DNA of 38,328 nucleotides, taken from contig JBNKLG010000020.1 of the NCBI GenBank assembly GCA_050292235.1, forward strand, positions 1 to 38,328, written 5' to 3'. Positions 6,923-15,623 of the stretch are shown in pieces; the stretch's first letter is position 1, and each line of letters starts with the position of its first letter. Both the position numbers and the translations under genes were made by a program. Origin of the DNA: JBNKLG01 sp050292235. GTDB taxonomy: Bacteria; Pseudomonadota; Gammaproteobacteria; Chromatiales; Chromatiaceae. The notes beneath the pieces were generated by a model. The model searched no databases. It was not told where the DNA came from and saw only the letters and a program-made list of their open reading frames with translations.

Positions 6923-7534
6923 ATGAAGATTTCTCAGGTTTCATTCTTAGCTGTTCTCGCTTTCAGCGGTGTGGCCCAGGCCGCAGGTGATGTGGAAGCA
7001 GGTCAGGCGAAGTCGGCCATTTGTGTGGCCTGTCACGGTCCTGGTGGCAACTCAACCAATCCGGTGTGGCCGAAGTTGGCGGGCCAGCATCCTGAGTACA
7101 TCAAGAAGCAGCTGCATGATTTCAAAGTGGCCGAAAAGCCAGATCGAACCGATACGCTGATGACGACCCAAGCAATGCTCTTGAATGATCAGGATATTGA
7201 AAATGTGGCGGCCTATTTTTCGACCCAGGCCAAGCAAACAGGCAGTGCTGATCCCAAACTTGTCAAAAAGGGAGAGCAGCTCTACCGTGCCGGAAATGCC
7301 AATACCAGCGTGACCGCCTGTACCAGCTGCCATGGGCCGACCGGTGCGGGCAACCCCAGCGCCAACTTCCCGGCTTTAAATGGGCAGCATGCTGCTTATG
7401 TGGTGAAGGCGCTGAAGGATTTTCGGGATGGCAAGCGCAAGAATGATCCCAACAAGATGATGCGGGATATTGCTTCTCGAATGACGGATAAGGAGATTGC
7501 CGCAGTGGCTCAGTATATCCAGGGTCTGCACTGA
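6923..7534 (+). CDS. cc4: Di-haem cytochrome c4
   Basis: A 203-residue periplasmic di-haem cytochrome c4, an electron carrier to terminal oxidases such as cbb3 oxidase. A signal peptide ends at VAQA (residue 20). Two similar halves each carry a haem motif: CVACHGPGGNST (34-45) and CTSCHGPTGAGNP (133-145), each followed by FPALNGQ- or WPKLAGQ-type segments and a later Met-containing stretch (LMTTQAMLL, KMMRDIASRM) that can supply the sixth ligand. Length matches the family (about 200). A terminator follows at 7557, so it can be made on its own. dsbA follows, as in Pseudomonas; DsbA-type oxidation accompanies c-type cytochrome maturation in the periplasm. Confidence 0.93.
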   Translation: MKISQVSFLAVLAFSGVAQAAGDVEAGQAKSAICVACHGPGGNSTNPVWPKLAGQHPEYIKKQLHDFKVAEKPDRTDTLMTTQAMLLNDQDIENVAAYFSTQAKQTGSADPKLVKKGEQLYRAGNANTSVTACTSCHGPTGAGNPSANFPALNGQHAAYVVKALKDFRDGKRKNDPNKMMRDIASRMTDKEIAAVAQYIQGLH

Positions 7535-7556
7535 GTTTTCTTGCGCAGTTACGCAG

Positions 7557-7581
7557 AAAGGCGGCTTAGGCCGCCTTTTTT
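7557..7581 (+). terminator. Rho-independent terminator after cytochrome c4
   Basis: AAAGGCGGC (7557-7565) pairs perfectly with GCCGCCTTT (7570-7578) around a 4-nt loop, followed by T residues to 7581. It lies 23 nt past the cytochrome c4 stop. Confidence 0.85.
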
Positions 7582-7653
7582 GTCTCAGCTGGGGCTAGAA
7601 TAGGCAGGATATCGGATGCAAATCCATTCATTGCGTAATTCTATGGAGTTCAG

Positions 7654-8280
7654 ATGATTAAAAAGCTTGTGCTGTTGTTGTTGCTTGTTTCACCGGTGTT
7701 GATGGCGGAAGAGGCAGTGTCTTTCCAGGAAAACGAAAACTATTTTGAGATCTTTCCCAACTATCCCAGTAGCGAAAAAGGCAAGGTCGATGTGCAGGAG
7801 TTTTTTTGGTACAACTGTCCCCATTGTTATGAATTTGAGCCGTTTTTAGAGCCTTGGGTTGCGAAAAAACCAGAAGACATCAACTTTTCTCAGGTGCCTG
7901 CTTTGTTCGGTAAAAGTGGCCGCCTACATGCCGAGCTTTATTATGCCCTGGAGGCCATGGGGAAATTGCCTGATCTTCATCTGAAAATCTTTAAAGCCAT
8001 CCATGAAGAAGGGCAACGTCTGGAGAGCCGTGAGGTCATTGAATCCTTCCTGCAGGGGCAGGGTGTCGATTTGCTTGTCTATCGTCAGGCTGTAGCCTCC
8101 TTTGGTGTGCAAACCAAAGTCAACCGGGCTGAAGAGCTGGGTACCCGTTACATGCTGAAGAGTGTGCCGACCGTGGTCGTCAATGGCACCTATCGTACGG
8201 GCCAGGTGAACAGTTATGAACAGAAGATTGAGCTGATCGATTATCTGATCGATAAGGTGCGACAGGAGCCAACACCCTGA
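7654..8280 (+). CDS. dsbA: Thiol:disulfide oxidoreductase DsbA
   Basis: A 208-residue periplasmic disulfide oxidase that donates disulfides to newly exported proteins and is recharged by DsbB. The signal peptide (residues 1-18) ends at LMA before EEAVSF. The active site CPHC lies at residues 55-58 inside FFWYNCPHCYEFEP, and the cis-proline loop KSVPTVVVNG is near residue 172. The helical insert between them matches the DsbA fold, and the length equals E. coli DsbA (208 with signal). A GGAG ribosome site precedes the ATG. It is followed after 10 nt by the EEP hydrolase gene, so it may lead an operon through 10634, the order seen in Pseudomonas. Confidence 0.95.
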   Translation: MIKKLVLLLLLVSPVLMAEEAVSFQENENYFEIFPNYPSSEKGKVDVQEFFWYNCPHCYEFEPFLEPWVAKKPEDINFSQVPALFGKSGRLHAELYYALEAMGKLPDLHLKIFKAIHEEGQRLESREVIESFLQGQGVDLLVYRQAVASFGVQTKVNRAEELGTRYMLKSVPTVVVNGTYRTGQVNSYEQKIELIDYLIDKVRQEPTP

Positions 8281-8290
8281 GGGTATCAGG

Positions 8291-9061
8291 TTGGCTGGAG
8301 AGACGCAGATCCGGCTATTGAGCTACAACATCCAAACGGGTGTTGATACCCACTATTACCGCCACTACATCACCCGAGGCTGGAAGAGCTGGTTACCCCA
8401 CCAGAACCAACTGCCCAACCTGGACCGGGTTGCCGTTCTCGCGAAAGACTATGACATCGTGGGCTTGCAGGAAGTGGATGCGGGCAGCCTGCGCAGTAAT
8501 TTTCTTGATCAGACCGAATATCTGGCCCGGCGTGCCGGTTTCCCAGGTTGGTATCGTCAGGTCAACCGCGATTTTGGCCCTTTGGGGAAGCACAGTAATG
8601 GGTTGCTGAGTCGCTATAAAGCACAGCGGGTGGAGCAGCACAAACTCCCAGGAAATCTGCCTGGACGCGGCGCCTTGTTGGTGGTTTATGGCGTCCCAGG
8701 TCAGGAGTTGGCCGTCTGCGTGGCTCACTTGGCATTGGGTCAATGGGCCAGACGCAGTCAGTTTCGCTATCTGGCTGAACTCATTCAGCCTTTTGAACAT
8801 GCGGTTTTGATGGGGGATTTCAATTGCAGCTGTCTGGCACCGGAACTGGAGGATTTGATGGCCAATACCCGAGTGCGTGCGCCGGATTGTGATGAGCCCA
8901 GTTTTCCCAGCTGGCGCCCTTTTCGACGCCTTGACCACATACTGGTATCGGACAGTCTGGAGGTGACCAGCGCGGAGGTGGTCAAATTCCCCCTCTCTGA
9001 CCACTTGCCGGTCGGGGTGGATATCCGCTTACCCTTCGATTTCAGGTGGCATCATGACTGA
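8291..9061 (+). CDS. Endonuclease/exonuclease/phosphatase (EEP) family protein
   Basis: A 256-residue EEP-superfamily hydrolase. Motifs in order: LLSYNIQTG (Asn of the metal site), VGLQEVDAG (catalytic Glu), VCVAHLALG, LMGDFNCS (Asp/Asn), FPSWRPFRRLDHILVS and LSDHLPVGVDI (Asp-His pair). All catalytic positions of the DNase I/AP-endonuclease fold are kept, so it should be an active metal-dependent phosphodiesterase or phosphatase. It has no signal peptide. The start is TTG at 8291 just after AGG; no ATG or GTG lies upstream in frame before the motif. It overlaps the GGDEF gene by 8 nt. Pseudomonas keeps the same gene between dsbA and a diguanylate cyclase gene. The substrate is unknown. Confidence 0.85.
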   Translation: MAGETQIRLLSYNIQTGVDTHYYRHYITRGWKSWLPHQNQLPNLDRVAVLAKDYDIVGLQEVDAGSLRSNFLDQTEYLARRAGFPGWYRQVNRDFGPLGKHSNGLLSRYKAQRVEQHKLPGNLPGRGALLVVYGVPGQELAVCVAHLALGQWARRSQFRYLAELIQPFEHAVLMGDFNCSCLAPELEDLMANTRVRAPDCDEPSFPSWRPFRRLDHILVSDSLEVTSAEVVKFPLSDHLPVGVDIRLPFDFRWHHD

Positions 9062-10634
9062 TTGGCAAGACAAGTACAGTAAGCTCTCTGCCCAGATGCA
9101 GCAAGATGATGAGGAGCGTGCCGAAAGTGAGCAGCTGCTGCTGCGAGCCATCGCCCGCATGACCATTGCTTTTCGCGGCTTGGACAAACAGCTCGACCCC
9201 CATCTCAAAAGCCTGCAAACAGCGGCCAAAGGGGGTAAGGCCACCCCCGCTTTCCAACATCGCCTGGGAGAGCTGACAGATGCTTTGATCAAAGCCAGGG
9301 AAGACAAGAAGCAGGCAGATGATCACAAAGAGGGAGGGCTGGAACGCCTCGTGGCCTCCTCATTGATTTCCAATAAGGCAAGATCTCAACTGCAAAAAAA
9401 GGTGGCTGAGCTGTCTGCAGATCCCCAGGGCATATCTGATGAGCAGGTGGATGGGATCATTCGTCTCCTGGCGGATTCGATCGAATCTGATGCTGAATCG
9501 GCTACCCAGGAGACCAAGTCTGGCATGCTGGGCCGTTTGCTGGGTGGAGGGCGGAAAGAGAAAGGCCAGGGAGAAAAATCAGTACCGATGATGTCACCCA
9601 ACCAGCTCTTATTGGAGCTGATGCAGCGTTTGCCTTGGCCATCGCGTTTGAGTGATGAGATTCTTCGGTTGAGCGAGCGTTTGAAGGCCGAGTCCGAAAA
9701 AGAGAATGCCTGGCTCAAGGTTATTGAAGAGATTACTCGACTCTACAGCGGTGTCTTGGGGGCAGCTGAAGAAGATCTCAGTGATACCGAGAACTACTTG
9801 GGACAACTCAATTTGCGTCTAAAGGAGTTGGACTCGGTCATTCAACAGATGGACCACTACACGACGAATTCTTTGGCAGGCCAAGCTCAGTTACGCCACT
9901 CTCTGGATGGCGAGCTGGGCGGTATGCGCCAAGATGTCCGGGAAGCAGGCGATCTGGATAGCTTTAAGCATCTGTTGGATAGGCGACTGGATGCCATTCA
10001 GAACCAGGTAGAGAACCACCTGCGCAACGAAGAAGCGCATCTCAACGCAGTGACTCAGGAGGCAGAAAAATTGCGTGAACGCCTTGGCGATTTGGAGGCC
10101 AATGGTGAGAAATTGCTGCAACGACTGGAGGAGATTCAAGCCCAGGCGCTGACCGATCCCTTGACCAAGCTGCCCAACCGGGGCGCCTATGAACAACGGG
10201 TGATTGAGGAATTTGCCCGCTGGCAGCGCTTTGGCAAACCGCTGTCCATGTTGGTCTGGGATATCGATCACTTCAAGCGGATCAATGACACTTTTGGCCA
10301 TCAGGTCGGCGACAAGGTGTTGCAGGCCATTGGCAAATTGCTTTCCGAACGCATTCGGGCCACAGACTTTGTCGCCAGATACGGAGGTGAGGAATTTGTC
10401 ATGCTGATGCCGGGTTCGAATGCCGAGCAGGCGGGTCAGGTGGCGAATGAAATTCGCCAAGGCATTGCCTCAAAATCCTTTCGTGCAGGGGCTAAAGAGT
10501 TGCCCATTACCATATCCTGTGGTTATGCCACTGTGGGTGAGAGCGATGATCCCGAGCAGGTATTCAAACGAGCGGACGAGGCCCTGTATTTGGCAAAAGA
10601 AAAAGGCCGTAACTGCTGTGAGCTGGGCGCATAA
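9054..10634 (+). CDS. Diguanylate cyclase with long coiled-coil N-terminus (DgcH-like)
   Basis: A 526-residue cytoplasmic protein whose C-terminal domain makes cyclic di-GMP from two GTP. The active-site loop GGEEF is at residues 444-448, preceded by the substrate segment DIDHFKRINDTFGHQVGD. The inhibitory I-site RATD sits five residues before GGEEF (435-438), so product inhibition is expected. The first 370 residues have no membrane segment and are mostly charged helix with coiled-coil stretches. The frame starts inside the EEP gene (8-nt overlap), so translation is coupled. The gene order cytochrome c4, dsbA, EEP, GGDEF matches P. aeruginosa PA5490-PA5487, where the last is DgcH. The N-terminal input signal is not recognisable. 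Confidence 0.92.
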   Translation: MTDWQDKYSKLSAQMQQDDEERAESEQLLLRAIARMTIAFRGLDKQLDPHLKSLQTAAKGGKATPAFQHRLGELTDALIKAREDKKQADDHKEGGLERLVASSLISNKARSQLQKKVAELSADPQGISDEQVDGIIRLLADSIESDAESATQETKSGMLGRLLGGGRKEKGQGEKSVPMMSPNQLLLELMQRLPWPSRLSDEILRLSERLKAESEKENAWLKVIEEITRLYSGVLGAAEEDLSDTENYLGQLNLRLKELDSVIQQMDHYTTNSLAGQAQLRHSLDGELGGMRQDVREAGDLDSFKHLLDRRLDAIQNQVENHLRNEEAHLNAVTQEAEKLRERLGDLEANGEKLLQRLEEIQAQALTDPLTKLPNRGAYEQRVIEEFARWQRFGKPLSMLVWDIDHFKRINDTFGHQVGDKVLQAIGKLLSERIRATDFVARYGGEEFVMLMPGSNAEQAGQVANEIRQGIASKSFRAGAKELPITISCGYATVGESDDPEQVFKRADEALYLAKEKGRNCCELGA

Positions 10635-10636
10635 GC

Positions 10637-11164
10637 CTAATCTGCGTAGAAAAACCGGAAGCCTGTCCCAAAGGTTTGGCTGAGTCTGTTCATCAATGTG
10701 GGTTGGGGCACCCCCTCGTTAGGAAAAACATTTTCCAGCAGTATTAGGCTTCGGCCCAGACCGGCGTATTTTCCCCAGCGTAATGCTTTTGGTGAAAGTG
10801 GCTGGCCACATTGGGGGCAGAATTGTTCTTCATTGGGGTACCAATCTCTCAATAGGCACTGGCAGTGGCCACAATGGGGTGGGCGAAATTTGCCGCTATG
10901 TCTAAGTTGAGGCTTCTCTTCAAAGGTCAAAACCAAGTGACAAAAGTCCCGGTCCCGGGGTGACTGTGGCTCGAACCGAAGAAAGGGCGAGCAGCCTGCG
11001 AAACTGATCCAGCGCATGAAAGCGGGGCCGGCGGCAAAGGCGTCATCGGCACGCTCCGGCAGAGGCTCAGTCATGAGATCCAGTTTTTGCAACAGGGCCA
11101 CCAGCGGTTTCCTTGGCAGGGAGCAGAGCGGATCCTGGGGGCAGAGGATGAGACGGCCACTCAT
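10637..11164 (-). CDS. Uncharacterised protein with a zinc-ribbon-like segment
   Basis: A 175-residue protein convergent with the GGDEF gene, with 2 nt between the two stops. I do not recognise the family. Residues 98-119 hold CGHC and CPQC pairs separated by 14 residues, a treble-clef or zinc-ribbon arrangement. Before it lies a mixed alpha/beta half with FLRFEPQSPRDRDF, after it a tail with RWGKYAGLGRSLILLENVF. There is no signal peptide or membrane segment. The ATG at 11164 starts 85 bp from the divergent yidD start, so the two may share a promoter region. A role in nucleic-acid or protein binding through the ribbon is only inference. Confidence 0.6.
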   Translation of the reverse strand: MSGRLILCPQDPLCSLPRKPLVALLQKLDLMTEPLPERADDAFAAGPAFMRWISFAGCSPFLRFEPQSPRDRDFCHLVLTFEEKPQLRHSGKFRPPHCGHCQCLLRDWYPNEEQFCPQCGQPLSPKALRWGKYAGLGRSLILLENVFPNEGVPQPTLMNRLSQTFGTGFRFFYAD

Positions 11165-11248
11165 GGTCGGGGCGGAAGAGGAGGTAACATTAGGGTATTC
11201 TAAACCAGCATCATCCGATGCAAGAGATGACTGAGTGAAATCGCGGAT

Positions 11249-11506
11249 ATGCCCAACCCCCTGACCCTAGTGTTGCGCCTCTTGATCAAAGGCTATCAGT
11301 ATTTGATCAGCCCGCTCTTGGGTAGTCGCTGTCGCTTCTATCCCACCTGTTCCAATTACACCTTGGAGGCGATCGAGCGTTTTGGTCCGATTAAAGGTGG
11401 TTGGCTGGGGCTGAAGCGGATCTTTCGCTGTCACCCTTTTCATCCCGGTGGTGTGGACCCGGTGCCGGAGAAGCTGGAGAAGCCCCATTCCCATGAGCAA
11501 GAGTGA
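11249..11506 (+). CDS. yidD: Membrane protein insertion efficiency factor YidD
   Basis: An 85-residue YidD. The family signature is complete: LLIKGYQYLISPLLGSRCRF, then YPTCSNYTLEAIERFG and RIFRCHPFHPGGVDPVP. YidD is an inner-membrane-associated protein that helps YidC insert membrane proteins. In most bacteria yidD lies between rnpA and yidC near the origin; here none of those genes are present, so the gene has moved or is a second copy. Its last codons overlap the start of the HIT-superfamily gene by 14 nt (11493-11506), so the two are probably co-translated. Confidence 0.93.
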   Translation: MPNPLTLVLRLLIKGYQYLISPLLGSRCRFYPTCSNYTLEAIERFGPIKGGWLGLKRIFRCHPFHPGGVDPVPEKLEKPHSHEQE

Positions 11507-12530
11507 CGTACCCCCCTTTCAGAATCCAGACCGTCTGCGCATGATTTTTGCGGATGGTTTGCGCCAGATGTTGGAACACCATCAGACCATGGGGGTCTTT
11601 ATCCTAGTGCTGGCCAACGCTTTGGCAGACGAGACCTTGCGCGATTCCCTTTGGTCTCCGTTGCGGCAGCGCTTTGACGAGTTGTCCGAGGAGTGCCGTT
11701 TCAGCTTGCGTCAGGCGCAACCCCTGGATGAGGCGGAGGATGATGTGCTGGTCTTCCTCAAACTCATGGCCATGGGTTTGGATGCTTTGGAACTACCCCG
11801 ATGGCGTATGGCGGATCCCTGGCAACTTCAGTTCAATCCGCTCCGCGCCCTGCGCCCGCCCCGGGCGAGTGGTGAGCGCCTGGGCCAGTTGCAACGACCT
11901 TTCAATGAACAGGGTTTTCATTTCAACAAGGCTTTTCTCGACAAAGAGATCCTTTGGCAGGGCCGCTTTGCCGGGCGCGATCTGCGCCTGCTCTACAACA
12001 AGTTCCCCTTTATGCCGTTGCACGGGCTCTGGGTGCCGGAACCACAGGCTTGCCGTCCGCAGTTTCTCGATGCCGACAACCATGCCTATCTGATTCAGGC
12101 CAGTGAACGTTTAGTCCTGGATCTGCCTGGCCTGGGTCTTGCCTATAACTGCCTGGGTGCAGGCGCCTCGGTCAATCATCTCCATTTTCAGCTCTTTCTC
12201 AGCTCCCAACCTTTACCCGTTGAATTGCCCCAGTGGCGCCATAATGGTGGAGACAAGGCCTATCCGCTGAAGTGCCGCCGTTTTACCGACGGCGAGGCGG
12301 CCTGGTGCGCTATCGAAGTGCTGCATGAAACCCTGCGGCCTTATAATCTGCTTTATCGCCAGGGCCAGTGTTATCTGCTGGAGCGCGCTTTTCAAGGGGA
12401 TTTCGAGCAACGAGATTGGTTGTCAGCCCTGGCCTGGTGCGAGGCATCGGGCCATTTCGTCTTTTTCAATCATGCCGATTTTCAGGGCCTGGATGCGGCT
12501 CAGATTGAGGCACGGCTGGCTGCCTGCTGA
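11493..12530 (+). CDS. HIT-superfamily nucleotidyl transferase/phosphorylase-like protein
   Basis: A 345-residue protein. I chose ATG 11493 (GGAGAAG about 10 nt upstream) over a longer frame starting at 11448 that would sit deeper inside yidD. Near residue 169 it has LLYNKFPFMPLHGLWVPE and at 227-233 VNHLHFQ, preceded by AYNCLGAGAS. This pairing (NKFP-x2-P-H, then SxNHLHxQ) is the pattern of GDP-hexose phosphorylases such as plant VTC2 and animal GDPGP1, and of related galactose-1-phosphate uridylyltransferases. So it likely cleaves or transfers a nucleotidyl group, with the His-x-His pair in catalysis. The N-terminal 110 residues are helical and unassigned. It runs into amrS with a 7-nt gap and overlaps yidD. 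The exact substrate is unknown. Confidence 0.65.
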   Translation: MSKSDVPPFQNPDRLRMIFADGLRQMLEHHQTMGVFILVLANALADETLRDSLWSPLRQRFDELSEECRFSLRQAQPLDEAEDDVLVFLKLMAMGLDALELPRWRMADPWQLQFNPLRALRPPRASGERLGQLQRPFNEQGFHFNKAFLDKEILWQGRFAGRDLRLLYNKFPFMPLHGLWVPEPQACRPQFLDADNHAYLIQASERLVLDLPGLGLAYNCLGAGASVNHLHFQLFLSSQPLPVELPQWRHNGGDKAYPLKCRRFTDGEAAWCAIEVLHETLRPYNLLYRQGQCYLLERAFQGDFEQRDWLSALAWCEASGHFVFFNHADFQGLDAAQIEARLAAC

Positions 12531-12537
12531 GGGGGCG

Positions 12538-13632
12538 ATGACAGACTTTAAGGACGAACATTGGCCAACCCAATTTTGGCATCGCCTGGACGATGAACGC
12601 ATCCAGTGCGACCTTTGTCCGCGTTTTTGCCAACTGCATCAGGGGCAGCGCGGCCTCTGTTTTGTGCGCGCCAACAAGGGCGGGAAGTTAGTATTGACCA
12701 CCTATGGCCGCTCCAGCGGTTTCGCTATTGATCCTATCGAAAAGAAGCCGCTGAACCATTTTCTACCGGGTACTCCGGTGCTCTCCTTTGGCACGGCAGG
12801 TTGTAACCTGAGCTGCACTTTTTGCCAGAACTGGGACATCAGCAAATCCCGCCAGATGGATGCCCTTATGGATCGTGCCGATCCCGTTACCATTGCTGCG
12901 GCAGCCCAGACGATGGGCTGTCGCTCGGTTGCCTTTACCTATAACGACCCGGTCATCTTTCACGAGTATGCCATTGACGTGGCCCAGGCCTGTCGGGCAC
13001 TGGGGCTCCATTCGGTGGCGGTGAGCGCGGGTTATCAGAATCCGGCACCACGGGCGGAGTTTTATGCGGCCATGGACGCTGCCAACCTGGACCTCAAATC
13101 CTTTAACGAGGGTTTCTATCGGCGACTCTGTGGTGGTCATCTGCAACCGGTGCTGGATACCCTGGTCTACCTCAAGCAGGAGACGACGGTCTGGTTGGAG
13201 ATCACCACCCTTTTGATTCCCGGTGAGAATGACAGTCCGGCAGAGATCGAGGCCCTCAGTCAGTGGGTGCGGGAGAACCTGGGGGTCGAGGTACCGCTGC
13301 ATTTCAGCGCCTTTCATCCTGATTGGAAGCTGCGCCATCTGTCACCTACCTCAGTGGCAACGTTGCGTCAGGCACGCCAGATCGCTCGGAATAACGGCTT
13401 GCACCATGTCTATCTGGGGAATGTGACCGATCCCGAGGCGGAATCCACCTATTGTGCTACCTGTGCTCAGCCGCTCATTGGTCGCGATCGCTATCGCATT
13501 ACCCAATGGGCGTTGGCTGCTGATGGTCACTGCACCGGTTGTGGTGCAACTCTGGCCGGTCGATTTGAGGGTCAGCCCGGTTCCTGGGGCGCCCGCTGTC
13601 TGCGCATACGTCCTGCAGATTTTGTTACCTGA
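12538..13632 (+). CDS. amrS: AmmeMemoRadiSam-type radical SAM enzyme
   Basis: A 364-residue radical SAM protein. The cluster motif CNLSCTFCQNW supplies Cys89, Cys93 and Cys96 (CxxxCxxC). The N-terminus has a cysteine set, CDLCPRFCQLHQGQRGLC (24-41), typical of the AmrS (PflA-related) family. Other family segments are FLPGTPVLSFGTAGC, AFTYNDPVIFHEYA, DLKSFNEGFY and HFSAFHPDWKL. A C-terminal extension carries two CxxC pairs (CATC, CTGC) that could bind zinc. The family is named after co-occurrence with AMMECR1 and Memo proteins; neither is in this window. The start ATG at 12538 follows the HIT gene by 7 nt. A longer frame from 12325 only overlaps the upstream gene and is discarded. Substrate and product are not established for the family. 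Confidence 0.88.
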   Translation: MTDFKDEHWPTQFWHRLDDERIQCDLCPRFCQLHQGQRGLCFVRANKGGKLVLTTYGRSSGFAIDPIEKKPLNHFLPGTPVLSFGTAGCNLSCTFCQNWDISKSRQMDALMDRADPVTIAAAAQTMGCRSVAFTYNDPVIFHEYAIDVAQACRALGLHSVAVSAGYQNPAPRAEFYAAMDAANLDLKSFNEGFYRRLCGGHLQPVLDTLVYLKQETTVWLEITTLLIPGENDSPAEIEALSQWVRENLGVEVPLHFSAFHPDWKLRHLSPTSVATLRQARQIARNNGLHHVYLGNVTDPEAESTYCATCAQPLIGRDRYRITQWALAADGHCTGCGATLAGRFEGQPGSWGARCLRIRPADFVT

Positions 13633-13802
13633 AGGAAGGTGGATGGATTGGAGTCAATCAGGCAAAAACTCTGTTCTTTGGAGGGCTTTTCCAGGTTGAC
13701 TCCGATCCCGGGCGGTAAAGATGTGATTGATATTACTTGATCCAGACAGTTTTTAAGCCAAAATCAACTGACACCATTTTTCATTTGTATAGGAAGATCC
13801 TG

Positions 13803-15494
13803 ATGATAAAACAACTTTGCAAACCCATTGCACCACTGGCTGCTGCCATTCTGCTGGTCTCTGGCGGTGTTAATGCATCCGGGCAGGCATCGAGCGACTT
13901 GTCGCTGGTGCCCGCCAGCTCCCCTTATGTTTTCTACAATGAAAAGTCCTCCCCTGAGGATCTGACGAAGCGTTGGATTGAGTATTCGGCAGACTCGCTT
14001 CATGGTGCCATTGCTGACCTTGAGCGGCTGAATCAAGGTAAAGATAAAGATGTTGTGACGACGACCCTACTGGCGATCTTCAAGGAGTTTGAGAATGATT
14101 TCTCCCTGGACGGTCTTCGTAAATGGGGCTTCAAACCCGGTGGGCACGTTCTGGTCTATGGCCTAGGACCTCTACCTGTGGCGCGCCTGGAGATCAGCGA
14201 TGCCACCAAGATGCGAGCCTTCATTGCCCGCATCGAAACGCACTTGAAACAGCCCATGGAAGAGAAAAAGTTTGGTGACCAGGCCTACTGGCGCATTGGC
14301 GATGCCAAAGCGGGCGTCATTATCGCCGTTACCCCGACGCACCTTGTGGCCACCATCTTGCCAGCCAAACTGGAGCAGGAGTATCTTGACGATGTGCTCA
14401 CTCCCCAACCCCTGAAGGATTCTATCGCCTCCAGTGGCAAGTGGGATGAGCTCATCAAAACCCATGGCTATACGGGTTATGGCGAAGGCTACATCGACCT
14501 TCATAGGCTTGCCTCCCAAGCTGCAGGACGGGATGCCACCGATCAGAATGCCGCCCTTTGGAAGACCCTGACAAAAGAGAGCAAAAAGAAACCCTCTCCA
14601 GGGTGTGTTGATGTTGGTTTGGCGCTGCTGGAAAATACCCCGCGTTTCGTCTTTGGTACAGAAGAGCTTACCTCTAACAGTCTTGTCTTTGCTGGGTTGC
14701 TGGAGACCAAACCTGAAATCGCCAAAAGGCTGCAGGCGTTGGCAGCCCCCGTGCCCGGTCTCGGCGCGGAAAGCAAGGTGATGTTCTCTTTCGGCGTTGG
14801 TATGAACCAACCCGCTTTGCGTGACGGCATCAAGTTTGGCATCCAAACCATTCTCGACACTAACCAGGGCAAATGCGAAGAGATCAAACCGGAAAGATTG
14901 CAGGCCAGTCTGAAAGAGGTGGATAAAGCCTTCAATCCGATGTTTAGTGGCATCAAGGGCTTCTATCTGGAGATTGATGACGTTACTCTCCAACAGGGTG
15001 GCCCGCTACCGATAGCGCTGGACGGTCAGGTGTTGATCTCCGCGAACAATGTCCGCAACCTCTATGCCATGACCGGCATGTTCGCTCCGCCGCTGGCACA
15101 ACTGACGATTCCTGAAGATGGTAGTCCTGTTGCCCTCCCATTGGCACAGATGGCCCCGGGCGTACCGCCCGTCTATATCGCCATCAAAGACAACAGCCTG
15201 CTCGGGCTCTCCACCGGCCCCCACGCCGAAGGCGACATGGGGCCCTTCCTTGATGCTAAACCAGGCGCAAAATCGCCTATTCTGGCCATCAACTATGACT
15301 TGGTACGCATGGCTGCCAGTGCCAACAAGGTATTTACCCTGTTGAAGCCAACACTGGATCCCAAGGTTGCGGAAGTTGTCCAACAGCAGATCAAGTCTAT
15401 CGAGACCCAGAGTAAGCTCTTTGGCAGTATTGGTTTCTCGATGACCGGAACCGACAAAGGATTGGAATTCCGCGAAACTGTTCAGTTGCGATAG
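13803..15494 (+). CDS. Uncharacterised exported protein, 563 aa
   Basis: The ATG at 13803 is preceded by AGGAAG at 13791 and gives a signal peptide (Lys near the N-terminus, hydrophobic PLAAAILLVSGG, then VNASGQA), so the protein is periplasmic or surface-associated. An upstream in-frame start at 13737 lacks support. I do not recognise the family. The mature protein is long, without membrane segments or repeats. It contains one Cys-Val pair region (PGCVDVG) and a lone Cys in GKCEEIK, which may form a disulfide, a link with DsbA in the window. It stands alone: amrS ends 170 bp upstream and the next gene is convergent. Reading was checked for serpin, protease and solute-binding motifs, and none are evident. 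Confidence 0.75.
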   Translation: MIKQLCKPIAPLAAAILLVSGGVNASGQASSDLSLVPASSPYVFYNEKSSPEDLTKRWIEYSADSLHGAIADLERLNQGKDKDVVTTTLLAIFKEFENDFSLDGLRKWGFKPGGHVLVYGLGPLPVARLEISDATKMRAFIARIETHLKQPMEEKKFGDQAYWRIGDAKAGVIIAVTPTHLVATILPAKLEQEYLDDVLTPQPLKDSIASSGKWDELIKTHGYTGYGEGYIDLHRLASQAAGRDATDQNAALWKTLTKESKKKPSPGCVDVGLALLENTPRFVFGTEELTSNSLVFAGLLETKPEIAKRLQALAAPVPGLGAESKVMFSFGVGMNQPALRDGIKFGIQTILDTNQGKCEEIKPERLQASLKEVDKAFNPMFSGIKGFYLEIDDVTLQQGGPLPIALDGQVLISANNVRNLYAMTGMFAPPLAQLTIPEDGSPVALPLAQMAPGVPPVYIAIKDNSLLGLSTGPHAEGDMGPFLDAKPGAKSPILAINYDLVRMAASANKVFTLLKPTLDPKVAEVVQQQIKSIETQSKLFGSIGFSMTGTDKGLEFRETVQLR

Positions 15495-15623
15495 GCGCCC
15501 TCCGCAACCGTTCGCCTTTGGAGCGGGCGGTTGTGGGTGAAAAGGCGATGTTGAAATGTTTTTTCGTTCACATGCTTTCGCGTGGGAACGTGTGGTGGCA
15601 AAGCTTATCAACTTCAGATTGTC

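Noticed and set aside
12325..12537. A longer start for the radical SAM gene
   Set aside because: The added stretch lies in the HIT gene in another frame; ATG 12538 fits the family N-terminus and the gene spacing.
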